Notes: a model not told the origin generated them from the letters alone. DNA of 48,265 nt from Schoenoplectus triqueter (GCA_964058805.1 CAXKVV010000563.1:1-48265), one strand, 5' to 3'; counted from the first letter of the stretch, positions 23,701 through 35,711 are shown. Program-made: numbers and translations.

Positions 23701-23937
23701 TTTCTCTTTCTTAATCAGAGGTTCCTCGGGTTCAAAGCCCAGGGTAATTAACAATGGGGGGCTTGCGCCCATTGGAATCTTAAAGACCCCACAATCTCTA
23801 AAACCTTTAAATGTGCATTTCAAATTTATATAAATATACCCCAATGCACACTTAGAGGGATCTCCGTGTCCTTCTTCCGCAATTCATCGTCCAGTTCCTT
23901 TTTTAGGGCGGTGAGAGACGCGAAAAAGGGTCGCACA
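20792..23937 (+). mobile_element. solo gypsy LTR copy D, 3146 bp, variant subfamily
   Basis: Starts TGTTTACCC and ends GGGTCGCACA, flanked by ACAGG at 20787-20791 and 23938-23942, so it is a solo LTR with a clean 5-bp duplication. Only its first ~20 bp and last ~220 bp resemble A, B and C. The body differs: a TTCAACATAAAAGTTGTTC phrase occurs near 22105, 22458 and 22649, and an A-rich run fills about 22880-23620. It interrupts the copia RT in codons for ELPV. It is a related family member with a replaced interior and no stem-loop array. Confidence 0.92.
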
Positions 23938-25336
23938 ACAGGTAACTCAATAAGATCCCAAACTTCATTAATTTTCATATATTTTATCTCGTCATTCATG
24001 ACTTTCAACCATTGAGATGAATTTCTGCTCATTATAGGTTGCTTAAAGGAAATTGGATCATCTACATGGCCTAAATCACAACCTTCTTCAGTAAGGTATA
24101 CAATATAATCATCAGATATTGTAGATTTTCTTTCTCTTTACGACTTACGCAAAGATTCTTATGGTAGCATAGGTACTTCATCAAAGTTAGGAACATTATT
24201 AACATTAGTACTATCATTTTTCTCTAAAGGAGAAGAACGTATAACCTCTGTAAAGATCAAAATTGGAATATAAATTTGATCTCCTTCTTGGAGGTTTACA
24301 GTTCATTTTTATTACTCCCACTAATGTTGTAATTTTTAAACAATATTGCATGTCAAGTCTCAACTATTCTAGTGGTATGGGAGAGACAATAAAATCTAAA
24401 ATCTTTGGATCTCTCTGGATAACCTATTAAATGACAACTAACGATTTTGGAATTCAGTTTCTAAATAAGTGGATTATACAATTTTATGTCAACAAGATAA
24501 CCTCACACACGTAAGTACCCTAATTGTGATTTTCTGTCCGTTCATAATTTATAAGGTGTTGTTGGCATAAATTTACTAGGAACTCAATTTAGTATATGTG
24601 TGACTGTTTTTAAATCTTCGGACCATAAATATTTTGGCAAAATAGTATTGCATATCATACTACGTACCATATTCATTAATGTACAATTATGCCTTTCAGC
24701 TACTCCATTTTGCCGAGAATCTTCTGACATAGAAAATTGATGTACAATACTATTTTCTTGAAGAAACAAAGCAAACGGACCAGGACTTTGACCCAAGTCA
24801 GTATGTCTATCATAATACTCACCTCCTCTATCTGAGCTAACCATTTTAATTTTAAAATTATACAAATTTTCAACTTTAGCTTTAAAAATCTTAAATTTAT
24901 CAAGTGCCTCGGATTTTTTCAGAAATTAAGTACATGTATTCATAACGAGAATAATCATCAATAAAAGTGATAAATGATTTATGCCCGTTAAGACTCGGAG
25001 TGGAAAAATAACCGCATATATCAGTGTGATTTTTTTTCTAATAGCCCCCCACTTTGAATGTCGACTCTCTTATTTCCTTTAACAAACTTTCATTTAACGC
25101 ATTCAATGTAGTTATCAAAATAAAAAAAAATCTAATGTTGGGAGAATTTCATTCTTAATGAGACGTTGCATTCTATCTTTTGAAATATGACCCAACCTGC
25201 AATGCCATAATTTTAAAGAATATCCACCTTCATGATTTCTCTTAATTCCACGTTTAATATCAGTAACATTTAATGATAATAAAGATTCAGAAAATGAATA
25301 ATCCAAACATAATTTATATAGATTATCACATAACAA
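23938..25336 (-). pseudogene. copia integrase and RT N-terminus, broken
   Basis: Minus strand. 25336-25115 has KLWHCRLGHISKDRMQRL, the zinc-binding start of copia integrase. 24865-24584 has VSSDRGGEY and QNGVAERHNCTL, holding the Asp and Glu of the catalytic core. 24120-24040 has STISDDYIVYL and 24032-23938 has WLKVMNDEI and EVWDLIELP, the RT start. Frame breaks and stops separate the pieces (for example between 25115 and 24865). LTR D follows directly. Confidence 0.9.
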
Positions 25337-25443
25337 TCAAGAACCGATATACTTAGAGTTATGATATAGTCTTAACTCATTATTTCCAAATTGAAATAAA
25401 AAACCACACACATCAAATCTTGAAACAGAAATTAAATTCCTAA

Positions 25444-26535
25444 TCATTCTAGGAATATATATACTACATCATATAAATCGAGGATAAAGCCACTCTTCAA
25501 TATCAAACGAGGAGTTCCAACAGTCTCGACTTCAGCCTCTAATCCATTAACTACCTTGAGTTTTCTTTCTCCCTTTTGAAGCATCCTCACGAAAAGGAAT
25601 CTCTGCAATGAGTTCGTAATGTACACAGAGACACCAGTGTCAACCCACCATGTATTTAAGGGAATATCCACTGAAAGATATTCACAAATCATGAAATTAA
25701 AACCATTACTCTTCTTAGTGAGCCAATCTTTAAACTTGTTACAATCTTTCCTCGTGTGTCCATGTTTCTTATAATGATGACACTTCGGAGTATGTTTTGT
25801 ACCAGACATACTTGCTTTGTTAATACGAAAAATCATATTAGCCTTATTTTTACTTTTACTATTGTCTTTAATTTTCTTCGATTTTGGATCATCAGTAACA
25901 TCATGTGCAAAGTCAGATTTTTCAGCCTTAATCCTTTCTTCCTCCTGAACACACATAGCAATTAATTTATTCATTTTCCACTTCTCTTTATATGTATTAT
26001 AATTGATCTTAAAAGGACCAAATTGCACATGAAGAGAAATCATAATGAAATGAACTAAAAATCCTTCAGAAATTGTCATATCCATGCCTTTTAATTTTGC
26101 AGCCATATCATTCATCATCATGATATGTTCACGTACACCGTTTGTCCCATTATACTTGAAAGTGAGCATTTTCATTATGAGAGCACTTGCATTAGCCTTA
26201 GAAGTACTCTTAAATTGCTTTTCAACGGAAACTAAATATTCTTTAACAGTGAAATGATTACTTTGTGCATCCTTCACAGAAATACCTTTTCTTATTGTAG
26301 ATGTAATAGTGTTTTTCATAATCATGAGAGATATACGATTAGAACGCTCCCATTTAGCAAAGTTAGTTTTATCATCAGTATTGCTTTTATTTGTTAAAGC
26401 AGCATGTTTGTCTACACGTAAGGCCTGATCAATTTTTAGAACACCGAGACAAATTTCAATTTGCTCTTTCCAAGTTGAAAAATTAGTTTCATTCAATGGT
26501 GTTATTCTAGATATTTGAGCACTAATACTATTCAA
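25444..26535 (-). pseudogene. copia Gag with start of protease
   Basis: A 363-residue open stretch starting at ATG 26535. The N-terminal two thirds match copia Gag (NETNFSTWKEQIEICL, then FTVKEYLVSVEKQFKS and KMLTFKYNGTNGVREHIM). A lysine-rich linker leads to CHHYKKHGHTRKDC, a zinc knuckle that has lost its second cysteine (CX2CX4HX4C expected). Then TWWVDTGVSVYITNSL fits the copia protease active site (D(S/T)GA expected, here DTGV). It ends in LYDVVYIFLE where the family has YVPxxxxNLISV, so the protease frame stops early. Gag packages element RNA; this copy is probably dead. Confidence 0.9.
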
Positions 26536-27370
26536 TGCTGCATGAAATTCAAAAAAATGCTTACTATTATAAACTAAATATCCACAAAAATAATATAATT
26601 AGATCAACTATAAGGGGTAATAATTAATCAATCTAAAATAAATAATAAAACGTCTAAGAATATTTCAGTTCTAACATAATAGTTGATCCATAAATAAAAT
26701 TTAATTATATCACCGTTGGGCAGAAACAAATTGAACTTTAGTACATAATTAATTTAATAAACTATACTGATAATTAAAGTTTGTAAAATTGACAATATTA
26801 ATTTATTAAACATAAACATAATAATCTTTCATTGGACTTAATATTATATATAAAAAAATAAAAAAAATTAAAATCATGTATACAGTAATACACAGTCACA
26901 ACAACAACAACAAAATTATGTCTAGAAAAATAGGAGCACTTTTGTGAAAAAATTTAACCAAAAATTACATCACAAGAAATAGAGTAGAATTTATAATTAT
27001 AACATAAAAGAGGTACTAATTGGAAAAAAATTACATCCCTAAAATAAATGGGATTCTATACAAACTCCATAGCAAAAAACTTGTCCTACAAACTTGAGCC
27101 ATTTTTCTTGCAATAAAGGATTTTGATGGAGTTTGGACCAAAAAATTATGCTTCTATGTTGTATTCAATCAAAGTGTATAGAAAAAAGTACCCATGTGCT
27201 CATTAGCACATGTGGATGGTAAAAAATAAACTTATAGTCATCTCTAATTTGTACACACAAAAAAAGTAAAAACAATTTCATAAAAAAATTTCAATAATCA
27301 TACACATACAGTTTACATTAGTAGTTGAATATAAAAATTATAATATTGTATCTTATATGAAAATATGTTT
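26536..27370 (-). other. untranslated leader of copia element 2
   Basis: About 830 bp of AT-rich sequence between primer site and Gag ATG; no coding pattern seen on either strand. Confidence 0.6.
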
Positions 27371-27383
27371 GGCTCTGATACTA
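27371..27383 (-). other. primer-binding site of copia element 2
   Basis: On the minus strand TAGTATCAGAGCC follows the LTR end TTTTCTATCA. It matches the initiator-tRNA-Met primer site TGGTATCAGAGCC with one G to A change, and fixes strand and LTR border. Confidence 0.88.
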
Positions 27384-27385
27384 AA

Positions 27386-27863
27386 TGATAGAAAATATAT
27401 TTTATTCGTATATATTTTATTAAAAATCACAGCCCATAAAATAACGTAATTCATATAGAATAACAAATAATAATTGAGAAACTTATAATTCTGAATTGCG
27501 TACATCTTTAGACAGAAGCGATGTAAGAATACTGATTTTCAAAAGTTTTTCTCAGACCTAATGATGATGAATTATGATGTTTTTTTCACTCAACCTCTTA
27601 TTTTCTATTCTTTTCTTAATGGATGATTTAAGAAGATCTTAAGAGAATTAATTAGACCAAATGAACATAACTAAGTATATATAAACACTGAGACAACCTC
27701 TGATATCATGTACAACGAATTTAGATAACTGAATTTTTTCATCAAAAATACAGTTGTACCTAAATGCATTCTTTAGAGACACCTTCTAGATGCACTCATT
27801 AATTAATTATTCATAAATGAACTTGATTTATAATTATTAGTAGTAGACCACACATTAAATATT
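27386..27863 (-). repeat. 5' LTR of copia element 2
   Basis: Matches the LTR at 6013-6509, with the inner border fixed by the primer site. The outer border (about 27853-27863) is inferred from where similarity ends. Numerous differences between the two LTRs show the insertion is old. Confidence 0.82.
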
Positions 27864-28540
27864 CTGAATCCACCCCAATGATTATTTGTACAAAATAATG
27901 TCGACTTTTTATTCATATTTAAATTAATAAATCTAAATCGTTAGATGTTTTATAGCAATCTCAGTTACATACAGTTAAATTTCAAAGGATTCTAACCTCA
28001 TTTCGGTAATAATCAATAATGGAGTTGTATAAATCACGAAAATGTCTACACCATTTGATTTAACTAGTCTTGATATATTGTTATAAGTTGAAATGATGTA
28101 TGTTTTTGTGCGCACATAATCTCCCGATTTTTTAATAACGGCAAAATAAAAATATCAAGTCATGGGTGTAACATTATAAGTCATTTTTTTACGAATTTAA
28201 TAATATCACCGTCCGCGTTTTCATCTCTTTATCACCTTCCACGTTTCCATCACGGTCCCACACATTCACGCACAAAAGAATTTCTCCTTTGTTCCTCTTT
28301 TCCTTTTTTCCTCTTTCCCGCACATAGAATCTCAATCAAAAATCACGGCTTTCAAAACACATGGCTGAGAGATTAAAGGTGGTGGTTGTGTAGAGCAATA
28401 TGGATTCTCTTTAAGCGTTTTATTCGGAGGCTCATCGAATTTCTTTGGAAAGTGAAGCTTCCGAATGAGATCCTTAATTAAGGGCATCTGCAAAGGATCT
28501 GATAATCTTGGAGAAATTATTCAGTAGACTAGGTTGATGT
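27864..28540. other. spacer, no gene recognised
   Basis: A pyrimidine-rich patch at 28200-28330 precedes ATGGCTGAGAG at 28362, which opens only a ten-codon frame. It could be a decayed gene start, but nothing is recognisable. Confidence 0.4.
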
Positions 28541-28663
28541 TTTGTCCATAAGCAAAAAAAATGTTGTCCATAAGCAACAATGTTTATATACATTGAAGTT
28601 GCTTTTATTGCGTGCTTATGCTCGTGCCATGTTCCTTCACACGCGCTATCTCACCATCTTGCC

Positions 28664-28671
28664 TATAAATA
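28664..28671 (+). promoter_or_regulatory. orphan TATA box
   Basis: TATAAATA in the context GCCTATAAATAGAGCAGG, followed by a plausible transcription start and an AG/GTCAG donor-like site at about 28737-28742. It is a good plant core promoter with no gene downstream; it may be a promoter captured or left by a transposon. Confidence 0.4.
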
Positions 28672-28754
28672 GAGCAGGTGATCAATTTAATAAGAACAGC
28701 ATAATTCGAGCAGAATTGAGCCCAGAAGAAAATATCAGGTCAGTAATAAATAGA

Positions 28755-28878
28755 ATAAATTATTATTAATATCATTATTATCTAAATATAATAATATTTT
28801 CTAATCGATGATTATCTCATAAATTATTATTAATATCATTACTATCTAAATATAATAATATTTTCTAATCGATGATTT
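28755..28878 (+). repeat. 64-bp tandem duplication
   Basis: Units start at ATAAAT 28755 and 28819 and share ATTAATATCATT(A)(T/C)TATCTAAA and TTTTCTAATCGATGATT with about one substitution. Confidence 0.85.
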
Positions 28879-29001
28879 TTAACATAAGCTTATGTTGCAT
28901 GGTTATCTCATTAATATTAGTATTATAATTTATATTTGATGTTTTAAATTATTATGTCTTGATATAGTAAATTATAAATGATTTATTAAAAATTGTATGA
29001 A

Positions 29002-29062
<61 letters not shown>
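29002..29062 (+). repeat. (ATT)n microsatellite
   Basis: About 20 uninterrupted ATT units. Confidence 0.97.
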
Positions 29063-29063
<1 letters not shown>

Positions 29064-29369
29064 GTATAAATTTTGATATAGTAAATTATATCATGAGTGG
29101 TGTATAAAAGTGGTAGCATAAAATTGTTGAATGATAAAATGAAGATTTAATATTTATAAAATATTTATTACATAATTTATAATAATTAATATGTTAAAAT
29201 TATTTATTAGTGCAAATTGTTAGCATAAATATATTAAATAATTTGTAGCAAGTTAATATAATTAATAGAAATATATTATTATAATAAATTAAAATATTAG
29301 CATTGATTTATTAAATAATTTCTAAAAGTCTTATTTTTTTTGAATAAATTGTCAGCATAATTTCTATTA

Positions 29370-29695
29370 TGGTGCACATAGATAGTAAGATTATTATAGA
29401 ATCAATGGGTGTTGACTATGATAATCAGCTAATATTTTTTTCTTAAAAATGAAGATATATGTTTCGATGATATGATAACTATGATATATAGACGACTTGG
29501 ATTACTAAAGAGTCAGCATTTTCTAAATATTTGGGCTCAATATAATACGAGAGATGTGAGTGATTATCATTTTTATTTAATTCATGTATGAGACGAGATT
29601 GAGGGTTGAGTGATATTTCAAATGGCAAATGCCGAAATGAATTGAAGAATAATTGAGTTATATGTTAAAGTATTTTTAAATGATATATATGGCAC
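29370..29695 (+). pseudogene. Mutator-like transposase, N-terminal part
   Basis: Reads VHIDSKIIIESMGVDYD, then (frame change) FFLKNEDICFDDMITMIYRR, LGLLKSQHFLNIWAQYNT and IIELYVKVF. The order matches the N-terminal domain of plant MURA-like transposases: start, a tY-type helix, IYRRLG, then a mid-strand ending in YIEV. Stops interrupt it. The rest of the transposase lies at 31600-33145. Confidence 0.7.
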
Positions 29696-29989
29696 TTTTT
29701 TTGAATAATTTATGTGGAACCAGTAACAGAATTTTATGAATTAGAACACCTTTGAATAATTTATGTGGATACTCAATTTTTTAATCCCGTGGAGAAAAAT
29801 TCACCCCCGGCCCAACACCTATGTTTTTGCTGATCAAGCAATTTGAAATTTTGACCATAATCCTTTCAATTCCCTTGTAGTACACTCACCGATGATCTTT
29901 GATAACACAGAAGTCGAGGATACTTAGAATAAAGTTGTTGATGTGACGGAGTAGGTGGGGAATGATGATGATGAAGAATTTGTACTATT

Positions 29990-31570
29990 TATAAGGGAGA
30001 TATGTTAGTGTTAGAATGATCTACAGCCAATCATATGATGATGATACTTAGGTTATATATTAGGATGACTATATATAACATGTCATTTATTCCTTGAGTT
30101 GTGTATTATTTTGAGTTGGACTCAATTGTGAAATAAATGTATTAATTAATAATAACTCTAAAATATCTCTAATCTATTAATTATGTAAGAATAATAATTA
30201 ACTACGATTAATTTGTAAGTTGAGTGATGATGGTGTTTCATAAATCATATGATAAGTGTTATTGGTATAATTACACAAATTACATGTTGGATATATTATT
30301 GAACTTGACCTATAATAAAATACTATAAAGATTATATTGGTGTCATTAATATTTTATTTGTTTGCTAATTCATAGGTATGAGATGAGTGTTCTTATACAA
30401 ATAATTTATATTTGTGAATATTATTCAACGTTGTCTGTAACTGGTAGCCATACAAATTCTATCTCCATGTACATTTTTATATGAAGAAAAATATGAATCA
30501 AAAATATTAATTCTCTCTCATTTGTTGACATGAGTGATGGTATCCAAATTGGGTGTCTATAGATAAAGAATATGGTATAAGAATGATACATTTGTATTTT
30601 ATATCGTTATGGATATCATCTGACATGTAATAAGTTTGGGACAATTATCATTGTCCAGGATTAAGATATTTATAGCGTATATTATACTAGGTGCCGCTTG
30701 TGACATATGATGATTAAAAATATTTTAATCTCATTGCTAAGTATGTACAGGTTTTAAATGATCACACCATATAGGAACATGGCTTATAAATATTTCTTGA
30801 TCTGTTGATGTGTTGAACATATCAAATAACATGAGATAAATAATTATTGAACTTATTAAGAAAGTTTATATGTTATTTTTTAACAGTATATAGACATGAC
30901 ATGATTAGGTGAAAATTATGCTATTTCGGGAAAGTCTGAATTTAGTTATATGTTGATTTGACTAAAATTAGATACTCACTCTCCACTACTGCACTTTCTT
31001 TGGCTATTTTGAGAGGATAGGATATGAAAAGTGGAGCATGATCCACTATTTTTATTATTTTTATTTTCTCTTAGTTAATTAAGTAAAGTTCAGTCTATTT
31101 TTGAAAACTAATAAGTTTTGGTCGTCCAAAATTAGTGGGAGCTCTTTCAAAACATGAAAAAAATACTCTTCTACATGTTGAAAAGGTTATATTAGGATCT
31201 CTCCCATGGTAGAAAGCTAACAAGTTATTTTCCTAAGCGTGAAAGTTCTGCTGAATTTCTGCCGCACCCATTTTGATTATCTCTTGTGTTAAGAGTCCTT
31301 TCCACCATGTTTAAGAGTTAGAATTCATAGAGAATGGTCAGAGGATCAAGGAGAACACTCTCAATTACCCTAGCAAGAGGTTGAGAAGGCATTTGTAGGT
31401 TGTTCTTGGTAGATACCGTTGGAGGAGATCACGGTTGGTCTCTCGGTATCGTGCGCGTCTCCTGAATGTTTCTTACCCTTCCGATGACTCAAACACGCTT
31501 TAAAGGTATATTAATTTTATTTATACCTTGTATTTAGTTCAGTTAAGTCACATATAAGATCTTTTTGGTA
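29990..31570. other. intervening segment within the Mutator-like gene, possibly an LTR
   Basis: About 1.6 kb that splits the transposase. Its right part (31140-31500) has a GC-richer, leader-like run (CTCTCAATTACCC, GGTAGATACCGTTGGAGG), as in SIRE-type copia LTRs. A phrase ACGTTGTCTGTAACTGGTAG near 30430 resembles ACGTTATCCGTAAAAGGTGG at 34196. A solo copia LTR is possible, but I found neither TG...CA borders nor a target duplication. Confidence 0.35.
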
Positions 31571-31599
31571 TTTTAGATAGAAAAATTTTAAAATTATAC

Positions 31600-33145
31600 A
31601 CTAGTTATACCGATGAAATCCCAATAAGAGATGGGATGTTCGAGAGGATTATTGAGACTCGACAGATGAACATGAAGATTCAGATTATGATCCAAATAAA
31701 TACATAGAACATTGTATGATTGTAAAAGATAGATGTGAAAAATATCACCCGGTACGTGATTTTAGTGATGTATTTGAAACTAATGAAATAAATATTTCAT
31801 TATGAGTTCAATTGGATAACCTTTTATCAGAAAATTAAACATTTAACTCTAATGAGCATTTACAATGAGTAATTAATGAATATCATATAGGAGAAAATAT
31901 AGAGATTAAAATAGAAAGAAATAATAAAATAATGTTAATCATGGTATGCAAAGGCCACAACTATTTTTGAAGATTATATGTTGTATGTTCTAAAGGTAGT
32001 CCATTTTGGATTATTAAGACCAATCCCTATGAGAACACATATGTATAAAATATTACTCATTCAGATCATGCACAATTAACTATAAAAATGATAGCCAGGG
32101 CTATCAAGAGAGACTTGACGGAAGATATGAACTCCATGATTAAAGGTATCTGTGCAGTATTAAGAGCAAAATTTTTGAGTGTTATTCCTTCGTACTCAAA
32201 ATTTTAGCGTGGTAGAGAGGAAGTCATATCACATATTTTTGAGAGTTTAGAGGGTTTGTATGATATTTTATCTCAATCATTCAATGTTATTTAATCGATG
32301 AATCCTGAAATGAAGTATATAATTTTGTCAAAGCCCAGTAATAAGCCAGAATATCATTATTTTCAACATGCGGCTTGGCCTTGGGGTCCTTGTATCGAAG
32401 CTTTTCAATACCTTCAACTGGTTATAACATTATTCAATGAGCAAAAATTATGATCAAAGAAGGTTACCGATAAACTAACCAAACAAGTTAAAAAATTAAG
32501 ACCAAACAGGGTTAACCCTTATGGCTATGATCTTGGATATTATGATGTTATTCATCACGGTAAAATATTACCTAATGGGAATTATAAAAATTATAAATAT
32601 ATTATTACTATCGAAGAATGTAGCATGCAAAAATGTGATTGATTGAAACCAAACATAACTGGTATATCATGCTCTCATGTCTTGACGGTCATGAGAGTTA
32701 GAAAATTTGAGATTTATCAATTCGTATGTCCTTTTTATAGCGCACAAGCACTCCTTCAAACTTGGTCTGGCTGATTTTATTCATATCCAATTAAATTAAT
32801 TGGTTTGAGTATATTGGTGCAAATATCATATCCGAAAGAAGATTAATTCGCAAGGGTCATAGAAAATATATTCGTATCTCCATGATTATTGATGAAATGT
32901 ATGGAAGATGTGGAAAACACTAGCAACTTTCAACATGGAAGATAGCCATGATGTCACTCTATATTATAGAAAATACAAATATTAAACAAAGAAGACAATC
33001 ATCACATCACTCTATTAGTATTCCTTCGACGCGAACTAATTCAGGAAGTACTACTTCTGAAATGCCACGATATTCACTTAGTGATCCTAATCCTAGAGTG
33101 CTAAATATGCAAAAAAGACAAACTTGGTCTGGCTGATTTTGTATA
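31600..33145 (+). pseudogene. Mutator-like transposase, middle and C-terminal parts
   Basis: Pieces in order: DPNKYIEHCMIVKD; VRDFSDVFETNEINISL; a MVCKGHNYF and WIIKTNPYENTYV zinc-binding (MuDR) segment with THSDHAQLTIKMIARAIK; SYSKFWRGREEVI-type core approach; WPWGPCIEAFQY. Most of the DDE catalytic domain is then missing. A SWIM-type finger follows (CSMQKCD, then ISCSHVL near 32610-32690), and a zinc-knuckle-like MYGRCGKH near 32895. Several stops are in frame. It would have cut and moved the element; it is dead and lacks its core. Confidence 0.75.
32757..33140 (+). repeat. 22-bp direct repeat flanking the transposase tail
   Basis: An identical 22-base sequence containing ACTTGGTCTGGCTGATTTT lies at 32757-32778 and 33119-33140. 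The 340 bp between could be a later insertion, or a small duplication. Confidence 0.85.
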
Positions 33146-34244
33146 TGATTTATAACTAAATTTTAATTATTTAATTAATGCAAACATTTTGACGAGTCAT
33201 GAGAATCAAACTTCATGAAGATCAATTACATGAAGAATTAAATCACTATTTTAAGTAAATAGTTGATAAGAATCCTAATCGGGATCTCCCCAAACAGTAA
33301 ATAGTTCAATCGATTTCGGTCAACTGACATTGAACTATATTCATACTCACATCTAGAGGATAATCAACGGCCCAATGATCATTTTTGAACTAGCTCGAAC
33401 AACAATAGCCAAATTATGATAAAATAGTGCATGCATTGCAACACCCTAATTGTACTATTAAGGGTGATTCAGGTCTATGAGAAACTATAGATACATAGCA
33501 AGAACTCTGACCCAACAAATATTTGAAAATAATAATGTACTAAATAAGTCCATGATAGAAGCTCAAGTGTAGTAAATTACCTCGTTCGGAGTAACATTAT
33601 CATGCAAACTCAAGAACTGCTCTGTCAATCACGACAATCTCAAACTGTATCGAGATCGCTTATACAAAGCCTATCTTGCCACAGTGTGCTTGTTACTCAA
33701 CATGTCAAACATGTTAAAGGTCTACCAAAGGCTTGTACTATCTGTTAGTTTGTAATAATCTTGAAGTCAATAATACGATAAATTTGTTATATAAAGCTTT
33801 GTTCATGAATTGAATATTTAAACGATATTTTGTTTCCTTGAGTATTATTGAATTTATGAATCATTCCGAGTTCATGACAGGAATTGTGAAACTTCATAAT
33901 ATAGAATATACTCTTAAAAGTCACTAACCAAGGTAATTAGCAGGAACACTAATTAACCGTTATCAGGTTAGTATGTGGATTAAATGATGGTCAAGTTTTA
34001 CAGACCATAGACAAAGAGTTGTCATTTTAATCACATAGATAGATGTTCAAGGAACATCGTATTTGATAGACCCCGAATGAAACATTAAATGGAATTGTGT
34101 TCGTGTCATTAATGTTTTCGTTCAGTATTAAATTCTAAAGTATGAGGTATTCATCTTTCCTACATAGGATATGTATGTGTGTGATTTCTACCAAACGTTA
34201 TCCGTAAAAGGTGGCTATAAAGGTAGCTCTTCGGTATACATAAC
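33146..34244. other. spacer upstream of LTR A, possible old copia LTR
   Basis: No coding region seen. 33640-34240 has the texture of a copia LTR U3 (ACGTTATCCGTAAAAGGTGG, ATAAAGGTAGCTC), but borders are not visible. ATAAC at 34240-34244 should be the left target duplication of element A. Confidence 0.35.
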
Positions 34245-34349
34245 TGTTTACCCTTGAAAGATATCAAGGATGAATAGATGAATAAATGAAAATAAAATTG
34301 ATGATTAATGATAAACCATAAGAAAAGGGAAGAAGAGAAAGCAATGAAA

Positions 34350-34905
34350 GATGGCCCACTGATCAGAAGAGGTCGCTGCCTAACCCCGGAACAAATCCAT
34401 TAGTCCAACAATGGAATGCTGGGCATGAAGTGAAGAGTATAAATACCCCACTATTCTCTATCCACTCAGCATGAGTGACAGCTGAGAGGATCGAGGGAGA
34501 GAGGAGATCTCTCGGGTGTCACCATGTGATTATATCTTTTCTGACAAGTGGGACCCACATGGCAGTCCCTTATGAGCAGCTCCAATGACATGGACCTAGT
34601 CTATTTTGCTAAGAAAACTAATCAACCCGGAACAGAGGTTAAGCATTAATCCCACAATGAAATATTAGAGTGAAAGACGAGGATATAAATACCCCACCAC
34701 CTCCTACTCATTCGAGGTGGCTGACCCTCGGGAGATTTCAGAGAGAGAAAATCTCCTGATGGGTCAGCCATTTGATTATATTTTCTCTGACAAGTGGGAC
34801 CCACCTGGCAGTCCCTTATAGATGAACCTGACAACATAAACCTAGCCTATCTGATGAGTCATTCATGTGACCATTTTTCACTGACAGGTGGACCCCACAC
34901 CTCAG
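34350..34905 (+). repeat. promoter-hairpin repeats in LTR A (two units plus remnant)
   Basis: TATAAATA at 34438 and 34684 (period 246), each followed by a hairpin: GTGACAGC/TGTCAC type near 34466-34523, and GGCTGACCC with GGGTCAGCC at 34719-34769. In LTR B the latter is GGCTGTCCC with GGGACAGCC, so one base pair has flipped on both arms. The third unit is deleted except for its GACAGGTGGACCCCAC end. Confidence 0.87.
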
Positions 34906-35711
34906 TGACCTATTATAGGAGTCAGAGTTGAACCCTAAAAATCTGCCCTTGGAGCTAACCCTAGAAAGAAGCTGAAGCAGTATAATCCCTATGCTACATG
35001 AAATGATGTCAATGCCAAGCTAGCATTTTGATGCAACTAGTCATGAGAAATTTCAAATGTGATTTTGCTTTCAAGGCTGACTTGGTGCCAAAGCTGTGAG
35101 CAACCACCTAACCATGCTTTGATTTGTGTCAATTACTGATAAGTAGTCAGTTCTTTGACCAAGTCACCCTCATGTTAAGGGATTGAAAGTCAATTTCACA
35201 AGACTGATCAGGTGCCAAAGCTGGGAGCAACCATCTGATCAAGTCTAGATCTGTATCAACTGTTGACATGTAATTAACTGTTGATCAGATCAAGCCCTAA
35301 TGAATATCAATATAAGTCTAATTGGTATTTAGTTGGGGTGGTTTCTGCAAGAGAGAGATAATTGGCAGAGACATAGAGCTACAATTGAAATCAGGGATTA
35401 ATTCATAAGGAATAATAGGGTTTTATGGATAAAAGAATTTTTAATTCAGAGAGGCAAGGGTAAAAATGGAATTAAAAATTACAGGGATGATCATCATGAA
35501 TTTAGAGATTTTTGGTGAAATTTTCATGATTTTTGGATGAGTAGAGCTATTAAAATAAATTCAGGGAAGATAAAAGCAGAATAGATGGACTGATCAAAGG
35601 CTGAGATTCAATCAAGGGTTCATCTGGGTGCAATTTGGGGACAGAGACACATCTGGGTGCAAACTGGGGATCCTAAGCACACCTACATCGAATCAGGGAA
35701 GAGAGAGGGTG

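Larger units (their letters stand above)
6013..27863 (-). mobile_element. Ty1/copia element 2, minus strand, split by gypsy LTRs
   Basis: Two similar ~480-500 bp LTRs at 6013-6509 and 27386-27863 bound a minus-strand copia element. Reading leftwards from the right end: 5' LTR, primer site, gag-protease (26535-25444), integrase (25336-24584), RT start (to 23938), a short RT remnant (20791-20736), then the RNase H tail (7069-6811) and 3' LTR. The gap holds gypsy LTRs C, B and D. The middle of the RT and the start of RNase H are absent, so insertion of C came with, or was followed by, a deletion. Confidence 0.9.

Noticed and set aside
7070..23937. A single composite transposon with inverted LTR ends (7070 and 23937)
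   Set aside because: Separate 5-bp duplications for B (GATCA) and D (ACAGG), and copia sequence between C and D, show independent nested insertions.
28362..28394. Gene start ATGGCTGAGAG
   Set aside because: Ten codons then a stop, and continuing the frame gives no recognisable protein.
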